Virus record (IMG/VR): IMGVR_UViG_3300031837_000008
Span: 32,857 to 96,856 of that record
Strand: one strand, 5' to 3'
Source of the DNA: a virus
Length of the DNA stretch: 64,000 nt
The position numbers and the translations under genes are program-made. Below are positions 41,098 through 49,739 of the stretch, piece after piece (positions within the stretch are counted from its first letter, which is position 1; each line of letters opens with the position of its first letter). The notes under the pieces are model-generated. The model was given only the letters and a program-made list of their open reading frames with translations, was not told where the DNA came from and did not search any database.

Positions 41098-42189
41098 ATG
41101 CGTACAAAAGTTCAGGTTCGGGCGTCGAAGACGCCAATGGTGGCAGCATCCGAGTATCGTTTCGACGGCATGCAAGAAGGTGAGCGTGCAATTGGTCGTA
41201 ACGGTGAAATTAATGCATCGGATAAACGTGACCTTATTAACCGCCAACAAAAGTTCTTGGCTGCATCCTCGAATGGTTCCTTGGCTGCTGATGGTGTATT
41301 TGCTAGCGCAGAGCAACAAGTCAAGCTTAGTCGCGAACTAGTGCAAGCAGCGTTCAACGACAAAGAAGCCCATCGTGTCTTGGGTGAAAAGATTAGCGAT
41401 TCTTTGTATATCACGGCAAATCGTCAGGGTTTTATGCGCAAGTACTTGACGAAGATTACCGTCGAGCAAGGCGCTATCCCACGGTTCCCCTTGCGTACTA
41501 AAAACGTAACGGCTGTGTACTCGACTAGCCCCACCAAGATTCAGTCGCAGATCACTCGCGATAAATGGTTTACACCGCCGGAAATGCAAGTCGTTACTCG
41601 TCCGTTTATTCCGATGAACGAGTTGAACCAATCAGCTGGCGACGTTCTGCAAGAGAAGTATGTTGAAGCAACCGAAGCAATCATGGTGGGTGAAGATCGC
41701 TTGTGGTACAACCAGGTGAATCAGATCGTAGGTATTGATAATCCGCTGTCGATTATCTCAGGTCAGCTTACGCCCTACACGTTCGCTCAAGTAATGACGA
41801 ACGTTACGCGCTGGGGCCTGAAAGCACCGCATGTCCTGATCGCTACCGATATCTATCAGGACATCATCGGTAATTCGGATTTCTTTGCCGCCATTGATCC
41901 GGTTGCACGTCACGAGTTGTTGCTGACCGGTGAACTGGGTGTGATGTATGGTTGCACGATTACTTCGGACGCTTATCGTCATCCGGAACATAAGGTGTTG
42001 AACCAAGGTGAGTTCTTCGTCATTGCCGATGCATTGAATCACGGTGCTTACTCGGATCGTGGTGGCCTGCAATCGCAACCTATCGACATTTCTATTGAGC
42101 GTATTCCGGGTCGCGGATGGGTGATGTATGAAAGTTTGGCCGTGTCTATCGCCAACAGCAGATCCGTCGCGAAAGGTTTACGTGTGTAG
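41098..42189 (+). CDS. Major capsid protein
   Basis: 363 residues. The N-terminal helical part, the central strands (VYSTSPTKIQSQITRDKWFTPPE), and the C-terminal GELGVMYGCTITSDAYRHPEHKVLNQGEFFVIAD and IERIPGRGWVMYESLAVSIANSRSVAKG resemble HK97-fold capsid proteins of large myoviruses; HK97-type 'linker/A-domain' order is plausible but not proved. It is shorter than T4 gp23. The N-terminus (MRTKVQVRASKTPMVAASEYRFDG) could include a cleavable segment ending at AASE. Best supported by its place after protease and scaffold. AACGGAGTATTAAG precedes the ATG. Confidence 0.8.
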   Translation: MRTKVQVRASKTPMVAASEYRFDGMQEGERAIGRNGEINASDKRDLINRQQKFLAASSNGSLAADGVFASAEQQVKLSRELVQAAFNDKEAHRVLGEKISDSLYITANRQGFMRKYLTKITVEQGAIPRFPLRTKNVTAVYSTSPTKIQSQITRDKWFTPPEMQVVTRPFIPMNELNQSAGDVLQEKYVEATEAIMVGEDRLWYNQVNQIVGIDNPLSIISGQLTPYTFAQVMTNVTRWGLKAPHVLIATDIYQDIIGNSDFFAAIDPVARHELLLTGELGVMYGCTITSDAYRHPEHKVLNQGEFFVIADALNHGAYSDRGGLQSQPIDISIERIPGRGWVMYESLAVSIANSRSVAKGLRV

Positions 42190-42347
42190 GCACCAACGTT
42201 TAATCAACAATAAGCCTTAAGACTCCGTGTTTAGCGCGGTTCTCTATCAGAAGCTTGAACGAGTTTGAGGGAAAAGGTTTAGCGGCCCTGATTGGTTCCT
42301 GTCCGGACTAATCTACCTCATCAAATTAAATATTATTGGACAGAATA

Positions 42348-43376
42348 ATGGCAAAGACTGGACCTAAACCACTTAGTCCTGAGGACTATGCTCACAAGTA
42401 TTCAGTAACGTTTAACTATAAGTTGCTCAGGGTCTTGGGTGACCGCAAGTTTGAGGTTAAATGTAATGCTTGTAATGAGTTGCGGATTGTTGAATGCAAG
42501 CACAGTAAGATGGGACACGCATGTAGATGTACTCATAAACGGCAGTTCTACAAAGTTAAGAGAACGCCTAAAACTTATACCGAACATCTAAAAAGTGCAG
42601 GTAAAGGTGACTACAAATGCATAAAAATTACAGAAGGTGAAGGCAGTAAAGATAGCACTGTTTTCACCTACAAGCATAACTGCGGTTTTGTGTTCGACAT
42701 GCGATTGTCTTGTTTCAATATGTGCATAGATCCGTGCTCCAAGTGTAGACCTTGGGTTAAGAAACCGAATGATGTTTATGTAGCTGAAGTGACAGAACGT
42801 AGTAATAACATACGTGTCATAGAGAAGTATAAAGGTACGAAGACTCCGATCTTGCATCAATATATTAAATGTGGGCATAAGGTAAGTCATCAACCTGAAA
42901 CTCTCTTCAAGCTAAAAACTATTGGAATATGTCCTATCTGCCACCCAAATCACATATGGTTTAAGTTCAGAATTAATGGTAAGGATTTCAATACTAGGTC
43001 GTTGATCGAGAAAGCCTTTGTTGAGCATTTAGTTAAACACAGGGCTACTCCCGTTGACGACATAGTATATGAACCCAAGGAATCAGTAGATTATTTTAAT
43101 CCAAGACTAAATAGAATGGCTAAGTATTCTCCAGATTTTAAGGTTGGAGATACTTATATAGAGATTAAAGATTTGTCGTCTCTAGGGTTAAGAGATTATC
43201 ACTGGATGCCCAAAGAAGAAGCTCTGATAGAGAACCGTGCTAAAGCGGAAGCTGCAAGTCTGCATTTTGCCGAGTACAAGACTTATGTTCATATCGATGG
43301 GATGTTTTACCCCACTGAAAAGTTCTGGACTAAAAATGAGATTACACGCTTGCTCAATTTAAAGTTGTTGATTTAG
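42348..43376 (+). CDS. PD-(D/E)XK-type (homing-like) endonuclease
   Basis: 342 residues from ATG 42348. Repeated zinc-binding pairs (CNAC, CRC, C-x-x-C in CSKC, CPIC-HPNH) cover the first two-thirds, then RSLIEKAFVEHL and YSPDFKVGDTYIEIKDL, the D...(E)xK nuclease motif of Vsr-like/EDxHD and related homing endonucleases. The gene is more AT-rich and lysine-rich than the adjacent capsid genes, and it lies directly behind the capsid gene, a typical target for free-standing homing endonucleases. Function inferred from motif only. Confidence 0.7.
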   Translation: MAKTGPKPLSPEDYAHKYSVTFNYKLLRVLGDRKFEVKCNACNELRIVECKHSKMGHACRCTHKRQFYKVKRTPKTYTEHLKSAGKGDYKCIKITEGEGSKDSTVFTYKHNCGFVFDMRLSCFNMCIDPCSKCRPWVKKPNDVYVAEVTERSNNIRVIEKYKGTKTPILHQYIKCGHKVSHQPETLFKLKTIGICPICHPNHIWFKFRINGKDFNTRSLIEKAFVEHLVKHRATPVDDIVYEPKESVDYFNPRLNRMAKYSPDFKVGDTYIEIKDLSSLGLRDYHWMPKEEALIENRAKAEAASLHFAEYKTYVHIDGMFYPTEKFWTKNEITRLLNLKLLI

Positions 43377-43427
43377 TGCTCAAAATACGTCGAACCTTAC
43401 AATTACCGAATTCAAAAGGAATGAATC

Positions 43428-43847
43428 ATGAAGACTTACAACAAGTCCTTGGACTACGTGGTATTGGCCATGGAGCAAGCATCAAAGGGCAAGCCTAAAA
43501 CGGCAGCAGCTCTTTTTGCTAAAGCTCTTAGCCAACCGGACGTGCAGTCGGCTATCGCTATTCTTGAGCATAATAATGCTCAGGCCTACACAGCCAAGGT
43601 AGAGGCTACGGCTAATGCCAAGAAAGTTAAGGTAAAAGCGGCTGAAGAAAAAGCTCTGGATCATCTGGTTGGTGACCAAGACGAAGAGGGTAAAGAGGTT
43701 GAGGCTGAAGCCGAACCCGAAGGCGAGCCTGAAGAAGTAGAAGACGAGGCTGTTGAGGACGAGGATAAGACGGATGATAAAGAGGCATTGGCTAAAGCTC
43801 TGTTTGCTAAAGCCTTGGCTGAATTGATTCCTACCAAGAAAAAGTAA
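43428..43847 (+). CDS. Acidic internal/prohead core protein
   Basis: 139 residues. Helical repeats (KTAAALFAKALSQPDVQ and EALAKALFAKALAELI at the ends) flank a long acidic stretch (EVEAEAEPEGEPEEVEDEAVEDEDK). No tag. Composition is that of small prohead core proteins that leave after maturation. AAAAGGAATGAATC is the ribosome site. A terminator follows. Confidence 0.55.
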   Translation: MKTYNKSLDYVVLAMEQASKGKPKTAAALFAKALSQPDVQSAIAILEHNNAQAYTAKVEATANAKKVKVKAAEEKALDHLVGDQDEEGKEVEAEAEPEGEPEEVEDEAVEDEDKTDDKEALAKALFAKALAELIPTKKK

Positions 43848-43875
43848 TAATCCATAGTCAAAAGTTTCAACAAAG

Positions 43876-43913
43876 AAGGGCACGCCGGTGATTCGAACCG
43901 CCGTGCCCTTTTT
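43876..43913 (+). terminator. Rho-independent terminator with T-arm-like loop
   Basis: AAGGGCACG (43876-43884) pairs with CGTGCCCTT (43902-43910), followed by TTTTTCTTTT. The upper part contains GGTGATTCGAACC, whose complement GGTTCGAATCACC looks like a tRNA T arm in antisense. Confidence 0.85.
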
Positions 43914-43953
43914 CTTTTAGTTTTAGTTTTAGTACTACACAAAGGAGTTGCTT

Positions 43954-44628
43954 ATGAGTGATCCTTCAGTACAACCCCTGGACATGTTTGTGATGGAGGG
44001 ATTTGCTCAACGATTCCAGCAAGTATTCGGTTGTGCTAAATGTGCGTTCATTAACCAGAACGATAAGACGAAGGTCCTAGATGCGCTATTCGGTCAGGGA
44101 AAGACGCTGACTTATCCCTATGCTTATTTTGTGATCCAGACGACTAGCGTCAACAACGAAAGTTATAACCCTCATCAATGGGTACGTAGGGGAATTAGGA
44201 TTGGTGTGAGATCTGACGACACAATTCAAATGGCGCGGATTCAACCCACTAATTTCGACATCGAAGTGACCTACGTAACCAACAAATTTGATTCTATAGA
44301 GCAAGGATCGGTTAGGGCATTTGTCCGACGATGGCTCCTAGCCAGAAGAGCAGGCTATTTAAAGTTCAGTGTGGACTATGGCTTGAAACAATTCGGCATA
44401 GGCCTGACGCTAGCTGAGTCAATCAATATTCCTCAGCGTGAAAATATCGTAGAGCAAGAAACGAAATACGAAATTACTGTACTAGCCACTATCCACGGCT
44501 ATATCAGTGAACCCTACACTGCAAAAATGGGCAAGACGAATCAAATCAATGTGAATGCACAAATCGGAGGCGTGAACAGCCAAATTGTTAGCTCGCAGTT
44601 CTTCGCCTTCCCTACAGAGGAGCAGTAA
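43954..44628 (+). CDS. Putative neck/tail-completion protein
   Basis: 224 residues from ATG 43954, behind AAAGGAGTTGCTT. Beta-rich soluble protein, no tag. It directly precedes a short linker protein and the sheath gene, the usual place of the tail terminator or neck protein in contractile phages; the sequence itself gives no recognised signature. ATGA-type overlap joins it to the next gene. Confidence 0.5.
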   Translation: MSDPSVQPLDMFVMEGFAQRFQQVFGCAKCAFINQNDKTKVLDALFGQGKTLTYPYAYFVIQTTSVNNESYNPHQWVRRGIRIGVRSDDTIQMARIQPTNFDIEVTYVTNKFDSIEQGSVRAFVRRWLLARRAGYLKFSVDYGLKQFGIGLTLAESINIPQRENIVEQETKYEITVLATIHGYISEPYTAKMGKTNQINVNAQIGGVNSQIVSSQFFAFPTEEQ

Positions 44629-44993
44629 TGAGAGTCGTTAACTTAACTAAAGTAAGTCAGTTTCCGGACACGATTAATTCGTCAGGAATCAAAGGCGGTG
44701 CCCGTATTAGTCCTAAGGGACGTGTTGATCTACCTGCAGGATTTGTTGTTGATCCTAACTGGGAAGCCCTGCATCCGAATACGGTGAAATCGTTCACGCC
44801 AACAACGGTTAGCACTTCTAATAGTAAGCCTCCGGTCAAGACCAATTCTTCAAAGCCCCGGACTATGGCTCAATCAAAGACGGTGACAGCTCCAGTTCCA
44901 GTTCCAATTCCCGCGACTGTTGTAGCAACTACGGCCTCTAGTGCAGCTCAGTCCTCCGCTAGTGCAACGCCCACGAAAACGGAGAACGCATAA
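44628..44993 (+). CDS. Small protein with low-complexity Ser/Pro/Thr tail
   Basis: 121 residues. About 50 residues of ordered sequence (GGARISPKGRVDLPAGFVVDPNWEA) are followed by a Ser/Thr/Pro/Ala-rich tail. Overlaps both neighbours by 1 nt. By position a tail-assembly component. Confidence 0.55.
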   Translation: MRVVNLTKVSQFPDTINSSGIKGGARISPKGRVDLPAGFVVDPNWEALHPNTVKSFTPTTVSTSNSKPPVKTNSSKPRTMAQSKTVTAPVPVPIPATVVATTASSAAQSSASATPTKTENA

Positions 44994-46945
44994 TGACCAT
45001 CTCAGCACAGCAGTCGAGTAAGGTAATAATCCAGGAAATTAATCTCTCTCAAGTTATTACCTCGGCCTCAACATCCGTAGTAGCCCAAGTTATAGTATCC
45101 AACCAAGGATCGACTAGTCCTAAACTATTCACCAATGGTCAGAACTATTTGAGCCAGTATGGTAATCCAAATGCGCAGATCAGTTTCGACGTCTACTGCG
45201 CCTTAGATTATTTCAGTGAAGGTAATCAACTCTGGGGCCTTAGAGTTGTTGGTGAAGGTGCACTTTACTCATCAGTTCTCATGTGGAGCGATGGCGTCTT
45301 AACCTATTTGACGCCAATTGCAGCAGGTATTGTCGATCCTACCCAACCCGATTGGGCAGCTATTCTGCCTGTAGGTTCTACTAACGAAGCACTGGCTCTG
45401 TTCTACCCGAATTTGGGACCCGGAAGCTACGGGGATAACCTAGCAATCTCGATTGTTAGCTCTAATCTTCAGCAACCAGCCGAACCTACCTTAGCCTCAG
45501 CCCTGACAGGCGGCACCCTAGTAGCCGGTACCTACCAGTACCAGGTCTCTAGCTTGGGTCCCGCAGGTGAGACCCTGGCCTCAGCTCCTGCCCAGATCAT
45601 TATTAGTGGTATGGGTGTGACGAATACGGTGACCGTAACCTGGGTGATTGACCCCAATGCCATCGGTTATAACCTGTATGGGCGGGTTACTGGGGGCACC
45701 TACGGGCTTATGGCAACGATTGGGCAGGGTACATCGAGCTTCATCGATACAGGGGCACTGATCCCCAATCCTGCGATTCTGCCTATTACCAGTCCGGCCA
45801 ATGTTGCAGCACCCAGCCCCACTTTCGGCCTAAACGTTTATAGTTTGAGCCAGAGTCTGAATTACCCTGTGGAACAGTTCAACTGCTCTTTAATTGATTA
45901 CACGGATAGCACGGGTATGGAGACCGAATTGGAGCAGCGGATTAACCCGTTCTCTCAGTATATTCAAGTGACATCCAATGTACCGGCGCTTCCTGGCTAT
46001 CCTGTTGACTTGCCGCCTATTGATAGCGTGGCTTCCACTGCAATGGCTGGCGGTGACTCGGGAACAGCTCCTACACCGTATGACGTAGCAGCTGCGTGGT
46101 CGACGTTCCAGAATAAACAATTGTATTCGATCAATATATTGCTGAACTCGGGTAACTCGACGCCCACCGTTCAACTAGCAATGGATACACTGGCTCAATC
46201 TCGTGGTGATTGTGTATCTTTAATTGATATGCCAAGTGCTAGCCAGCAGTTCCAGAATGCCTTGAACTATAGGAATCTGCAGCTTAATCTTAATTCAACG
46301 TACAGCGCGATCTTTAGCCCCGATATGTTGGAAGCAGATACGATTAATGGCAAGCAACAGTATGTGCCGTTCTCTGGTTGGGCTGCAGCCCTGTGTGCAC
46401 GTACAGACCGCGTGGCCAATCCATCTTTCAGTATCGCGGGCTTAAACCGAGGTATCGTCAATGTATTGGGTACCCGTTACACCTATGATGCTGGACAGAT
46501 GGATGACCTGTTTGATGCGCAGATTAATTACACGCAAACATTCATCGGTCAAGGTACGGCTCTGTGGGAACAACAAACATTAGCTGCTCAATTTAGTGCC
46601 CTGTCATGGGTTAGTGTACGGCGAATCGTCAACGTGATGAAGACAGCGTTGTATAACTTCTTGCTATACGCCCTGCAGGAACCTAATGATGATTTTCTAG
46701 GCCGTCAGATCGTAGCCTCGTGTACTGATTACTTGCAATCTATTCAGAATGCTCGGGGTATTTCTAGTTTCACTGTTGTTAGTGACAACTCGAATAATAC
46801 GGCTCAGGATTTTAATTCTGGAATTAGAAATGTGACGGTGATCGTAATTCCGCTGGTGCCAACGCATATTATTAACCTCCAAGTAGTTATTAGTCAACAG
46901 GGTGTATCCTTTACAGAAGCGCTCTCGCAAGTTACTCCTCAATGA
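44993..46945 (+). CDS. Tail sheath protein
   Basis: 650 residues. The C-terminal part (from about 440) has the sheath hallmarks: AALCARTDRVANPSFSIAGLNRGIVNVLG, YTYDAGQMDDLFDAQINYTQTFIGQGTALWEQQTL, and SWVSVRRIVNVMKTALYNFLLYALQEPND, all conserved in contractile tails (T4 gp18 type). Residues about 161-268 are an inserted fibronectin-III/Ig-like domain (GTYQYQVSSLGPAGETLAS ... IGYNLYGRVTGGTYG), probably exposed on the sheath surface. It ends at a bidirectional terminator. Confidence 0.95.
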   Translation: MTISAQQSSKVIIQEINLSQVITSASTSVVAQVIVSNQGSTSPKLFTNGQNYLSQYGNPNAQISFDVYCALDYFSEGNQLWGLRVVGEGALYSSVLMWSDGVLTYLTPIAAGIVDPTQPDWAAILPVGSTNEALALFYPNLGPGSYGDNLAISIVSSNLQQPAEPTLASALTGGTLVAGTYQYQVSSLGPAGETLASAPAQIIISGMGVTNTVTVTWVIDPNAIGYNLYGRVTGGTYGLMATIGQGTSSFIDTGALIPNPAILPITSPANVAAPSPTFGLNVYSLSQSLNYPVEQFNCSLIDYTDSTGMETELEQRINPFSQYIQVTSNVPALPGYPVDLPPIDSVASTAMAGGDSGTAPTPYDVAAAWSTFQNKQLYSINILLNSGNSTPTVQLAMDTLAQSRGDCVSLIDMPSASQQFQNALNYRNLQLNLNSTYSAIFSPDMLEADTINGKQQYVPFSGWAAALCARTDRVANPSFSIAGLNRGIVNVLGTRYTYDAGQMDDLFDAQINYTQTFIGQGTALWEQQTLAAQFSALSWVSVRRIVNVMKTALYNFLLYALQEPNDDFLGRQIVASCTDYLQSIQNARGISSFTVVSDNSNNTAQDFNSGIRNVTVIVIPLVPTHIINLQVVISQQGVSFTEALSQVTPQ

Positions 46946-46956
46946 TTGTTGGTGCC

Positions 46957-46994
46957 AAAGTAGGGTGGGTAGGGTACCCTACCCACCCTACTTT
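46957..46994. terminator. Perfect 38-nt palindrome, bidirectional terminator
   Basis: Bases 46957-46975 are the exact reverse complement of 46976-46994 (19 bp, no spacer), beginning AAAGTAGGGTGGG and centred on GGTACC. It lies between the sheath gene and the convergent minus-strand gene, with a T/A run on each side, so it can stop transcripts from both sides. Confidence 0.9.
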
Positions 46995-47779
46995 TAAAAC
47001 TCTAGCTTCCACTTGGTTTTACCTGCGTCAACAAATGAGGGTAGTCCTACTTCATAGTCTCCAGTTTTAGAACCTACTAGATTAGGACCGTACCAAACTT
47101 TTGTTTCGGGACCCACGTCTTTTAGTTTGGTAAAACCTAATGCTTTTTGCAGACTCCCTGTTGAAGTTGAGTTGACGCTAAACGAAATTATGTACTTGGC
47201 GTCCGTCAGTTTCAACAGGGCCTCTTTAAGTTTCGGTACCAGTCCTTGAATACGTAGTGATGATCCATAGGCTAGTAATTCGTAGCCACCGTTTTCAGTT
47301 AATTTTTTAAAGGCTAATGCGGCTACAACAGCAGAGCCCTGAACAAGAGATATCACTGTTTGCGTTTCTGGACTTCCTTGAATGCAGGTTCGGGCAAAGA
47401 ATGTTTTTAACTCAGGTGTCATCTTCGACTTCTTTACCAAGCATTCGCTAGCATTTACGGTCTTGGCTTGGTCATTTAGCATTAGTTCCAAGATGAGAAG
47501 ATAGCCTCTATTTAAATACCAGAATTTATTCCAAAGACGAGGATTGGTCAATTTTAGTTCATAGAAGGCTGCAGGCAACCAATGCGTAATTTGCTTGCTA
47601 GACTTGAACTTCAAAATTTGGGTCTTTAACGCGTCATCATCTTTAGCCGTCCAGTCCTCGATCTTGAATTTTCCAGTTAATTTCTCTACGTCCTTGAAAA
47701 CTTTCTCAGGCACTTGATCAACGGTTACCCACCATTTCAGGTGCCCCGGTTTTATATTATTGTAATTTGGATTGTACAT
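46994..47779 (-). CDS. GNAT-like acetyltransferase on an isolated minus-strand island
   Basis: 261 residues, the only minus-strand gene in the virion block. The C-terminal half (about 125-245) has the GNAT layout: VISLVQGSAVVAALAFKKL (beta strands), YELLAYGSSLRIQGLVPKLKEALLK with a pyrophosphate-loop-like turn, then STSTGSLQKALGFTKLKDVGPETKVWYG, which resembles the C-terminal domain I recall from phage proteins associated with homing-type endonucleases. The first half is basic and unknown. Its stop lies in the shared terminator, and a TAGTAAATA motif lies upstream. A moron or mobile gene is plausible. Confidence 0.6.
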   Translation of the reverse strand: MYNPNYNNIKPGHLKWWVTVDQVPEKVFKDVEKLTGKFKIEDWTAKDDDALKTQILKFKSSKQITHWLPAAFYELKLTNPRLWNKFWYLNRGYLLILELMLNDQAKTVNASECLVKKSKMTPELKTFFARTCIQGSPETQTVISLVQGSAVVAALAFKKLTENGGYELLAYGSSLRIQGLVPKLKEALLKLTDAKYIISFSVNSTSTGSLQKALGFTKLKDVGPETKVWYGPNLVGSKTGDYEVGLPSFVDAGKTKWKLEF

Positions 47780-47806
47780 GATGGCCCTGACGTTCGTTAT
47801 ACCCTC

Positions 47807-47815
47807 TATTTACTA
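47807..47815 (-). promoter_or_regulatory. TAGTAAATA motif (minus strand)
   Basis: On the minus strand this reads TAGTAAATA, 28 nt before the start codon of the GNAT-like gene. It is the same nonamer as at other late or middle genes. Confidence 0.35.
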
Positions 47816-47865
47816 TAACACACCACAGTACAAACACTAAGCACGTAAACATACAGGCGGTTAAG

Positions 47866-48639
47866 ATGCAAATTAAAACCGAGGTAAGGGCAGCATTCAG
47901 ACTAGTTGCTGAGTCGAATTCAGACGTAATAGCACCAGCTACAGATTTCAAGTCCCAGAACGAAAAGCAGTTAGAGCATCAGCAAGATACCAGGGAAACG
48001 ACTGAGAACAAAGAAAGCACTAGCACTAGCCCTAAATCAGCTATGGATAAAACAGCAGTTAAAGACACGGGCACGGACACTACAGCTAGTTCTACACCAG
48101 TGAGCAAGAATCCGACGACCCAACAAACTGATGCTCAGTACGCCCACGCCCAGGCCTATCTTAAGATTAAGGCTGCATTACGTTTGTTTCGTATTGAATC
48201 CGGTGCTGAGGACGACCCCCTAACAATGGACATGGAGAACGCTGCACTAGAAGAGTCCACGCGTAGACCTAATACTAAGCAGCGTCCAGTAGCTAGGGCC
48301 GAACTTAAACTTAAATCTAAAGTTAAATCTAAAGTTAAACCTAGGATTGCTAATTCGACTGTGGATACAGATGGGATGCCAGGCTTATTTGACGGCTATC
48401 AAATGATTGGCGAAGAAGGTGATAACCAAAGCTATGCTAAGCAAAAGAAAGGTCAAAAACAATTAGAGGCCGGTCCGCCATCGACTTCTAAATCAGATGG
48501 CTTTATGTACGAATCGTTGCCCGGTGTTTTGAACGAGGATCAAGAAGCCAATATGACTAGAGAGCAGGTCTTAGAACACGAGGTCTTAAGTGATGCTGAT
48601 CCTCGACTCTTTAACATGGGTCAACAACCATTGGGCTGA
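47866..48639 (+). CDS. Protein with two AAxRL tags
   Basis: 257 residues. The N-terminus MQIKTEVRAAFRLVAESN is one tag; a second, LKIKAALRLFRIESG, lies at about 99-112, after a disordered polar linker. The remainder is a Lys-rich, then acidic low-complexity chain with repeated LKSKVKSKVKPR. It looks like a mostly disordered internal protein. A prosequence up to the second tag is a reasonable guess. Confidence 0.6.
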   Translation: MQIKTEVRAAFRLVAESNSDVIAPATDFKSQNEKQLEHQQDTRETTENKESTSTSPKSAMDKTAVKDTGTDTTASSTPVSKNPTTQQTDAQYAHAQAYLKIKAALRLFRIESGAEDDPLTMDMENAALEESTRRPNTKQRPVARAELKLKSKVKSKVKPRIANSTVDTDGMPGLFDGYQMIGEEGDNQSYAKQKKGQKQLEAGPPSTSKSDGFMYESLPGVLNEDQEANMTREQVLEHEVLSDADPRLFNMGQQPLG

Positions 48640-48646
48640 GACACTT

Positions 48647-49051
48647 ATGGAAAATTTAATTCCAGTTAATCCACGACTAGGCGTCGTTATCAAGTCTAAG
48701 GCCTGGCATCGATTACTAGCTACTTATCATGAAGAACCTAAGTACCAGCTCAAGGGCCAGAATCCACAGCATGTAGCGGACATAGGCACCCGTGGAGTTA
48801 AAGCAATAGCCTTAAATCAGTTATTGAAAATGCATGGTCTAAGAGTGCACCTGAACCAAGCGGACTTTAGCTTAGGTTGTCACTGCGATTTCGCGAAGCT
48901 TTTAAAGGCCGTTCAAATGCTTGATTTCAAGGCCCAGCCTATACCCCATGGGGAGCCACCTAATTCTTATCTATTTAAAGGTAAAGACTGCTTGATCAGA
49001 GTCCGAGAATTAAGAGAGGGTTGGGATCCAGTTATTCAAATTTTGGGTTGA
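48647..49051 (+). CDS. Hypothetical protein
   Basis: 134 residues from ATG 48647, 7 nt after the tagged gene. Contains GCHCDFAKLLKAVQM and a lysine-rich C-terminus. Mixed alpha/beta, no tag. No recognised family. Confidence 0.55.
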   Translation: MENLIPVNPRLGVVIKSKAWHRLLATYHEEPKYQLKGQNPQHVADIGTRGVKAIALNQLLKMHGLRVHLNQADFSLGCHCDFAKLLKAVQMLDFKAQPIPHGEPPNSYLFKGKDCLIRVRELREGWDPVIQILG

Positions 49052-49087
49052 TTTGATTGATCAACCTATTGTTATTTTAATCATCAA

Positions 49088-49135
49088 TCACTAGTCACTA
49101 GTCACTAGTCACTAGTCACTAGTCATTAATCATTA
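49088..49135 (+). repeat. Tandem 7-bp repeat upstream of tail tube
   Basis: Five exact copies of TCACTAG (49088-49122) followed by two degenerate ones (TCATTAA, TCATTA). It lies in the untranslated gap 16 nt before the tail tube start. It is not a multiple of three and encodes nothing. Confidence 0.9.
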
Positions 49136-49151
49136 AACCTAGAGGTGTATT

Positions 49152-49658
49152 ATGGGACGTTCGAGTTTAGCAGATGTACAAGCGGTTGCCGACCCAGCTC
49201 AGTCTTGGAATTTTGATCTTTTTTTACCAGCTATTCCAGGCTCTAGTTCTACACAGGCCTTAACCTGGAAATGTATGACCACTGGCCTTCCTGGCTTTGC
49301 AATGGATAAAGTTGTAGTTCCTTTGCACGGAACAAAACTTAACTATGCGGGCATGAAGACTTACACGGGAAGTTTTAATTCAACTTTCATGGAAGCCTCT
49401 GACTGGAGTACACGTGCTCAGTTTTATGCTTGGTCTGAAAGCGCCCGTTCATGGCTTAATAATAGCGGTACTTTTAAGTCTTCATATGGCGTAAATGGTC
49501 AGATAGTCGTATATAACGATTTACCCCAAGTTAGTAGAACTATTAACGTTTACGGTATGTGGCCGGAGACCGTGAACGAGGTGGAGCTTGACGGTGGAGC
49601 CTCTAATCTGATTACACTACAGATCGGTTGGAGCTTCGATTACGTTCAAGATGTGTAA
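49152..49658 (+). CDS. Tail tube protein
   Basis: 168 residues. The pattern SWNFDLFLP...GSSSTQALTWKCMTTGLPGFAMDKVVVPLHGTKLNYAGMKTYTGSFNSTFMEASDW and the C-terminal VYGMWPETVNEVELDGGASNLITLQIGWSFDYV fit the T4 gp19 tail tube family, a six-strand beta-barrel that polymerises inside the sheath. AGAGGTGTATT provides the ribosome site. It follows the sheath gene at a distance because of the inserted minus-strand gene and three small genes. Confidence 0.92.
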   Translation: MGRSSLADVQAVADPAQSWNFDLFLPAIPGSSSTQALTWKCMTTGLPGFAMDKVVVPLHGTKLNYAGMKTYTGSFNSTFMEASDWSTRAQFYAWSESARSWLNNSGTFKSSYGVNGQIVVYNDLPQVSRTINVYGMWPETVNEVELDGGASNLITLQIGWSFDYVQDV

Positions 49659-49686
49659 AATGTTTTGTTAGACTTATTCCACAACA

Positions 49687-49695
49687 TAGTAAATA
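49687..49695 (+). promoter_or_regulatory. TAGTAAATA motif
   Basis: TAGTAAATA followed by TAGTTTAGTG, 45 nt before the adenine methylase start, in a gap after the tail tube gene. Confidence 0.35.
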
Positions 49696-49739
49696 TAGTT
49701 TAGTGCTCAGTGCTTCGACTTGAATGCAGTAAACCAACT

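Noticed and set aside
38548-42189. Scaffold (AIKANRIVASLG) and capsid (VAASEYRF) sequences as further AAxRL tags
   Set aside because: They only partly match the consensus and are not at the expected positions; they may be related cleavage sites, but I did not count them.
49088-49135. The TCACTAG repeats as a CRISPR-like array
   Set aside because: The units are contiguous 7-mers without spacers, so this is a simple tandem repeat. No CRISPR array was seen in the window.
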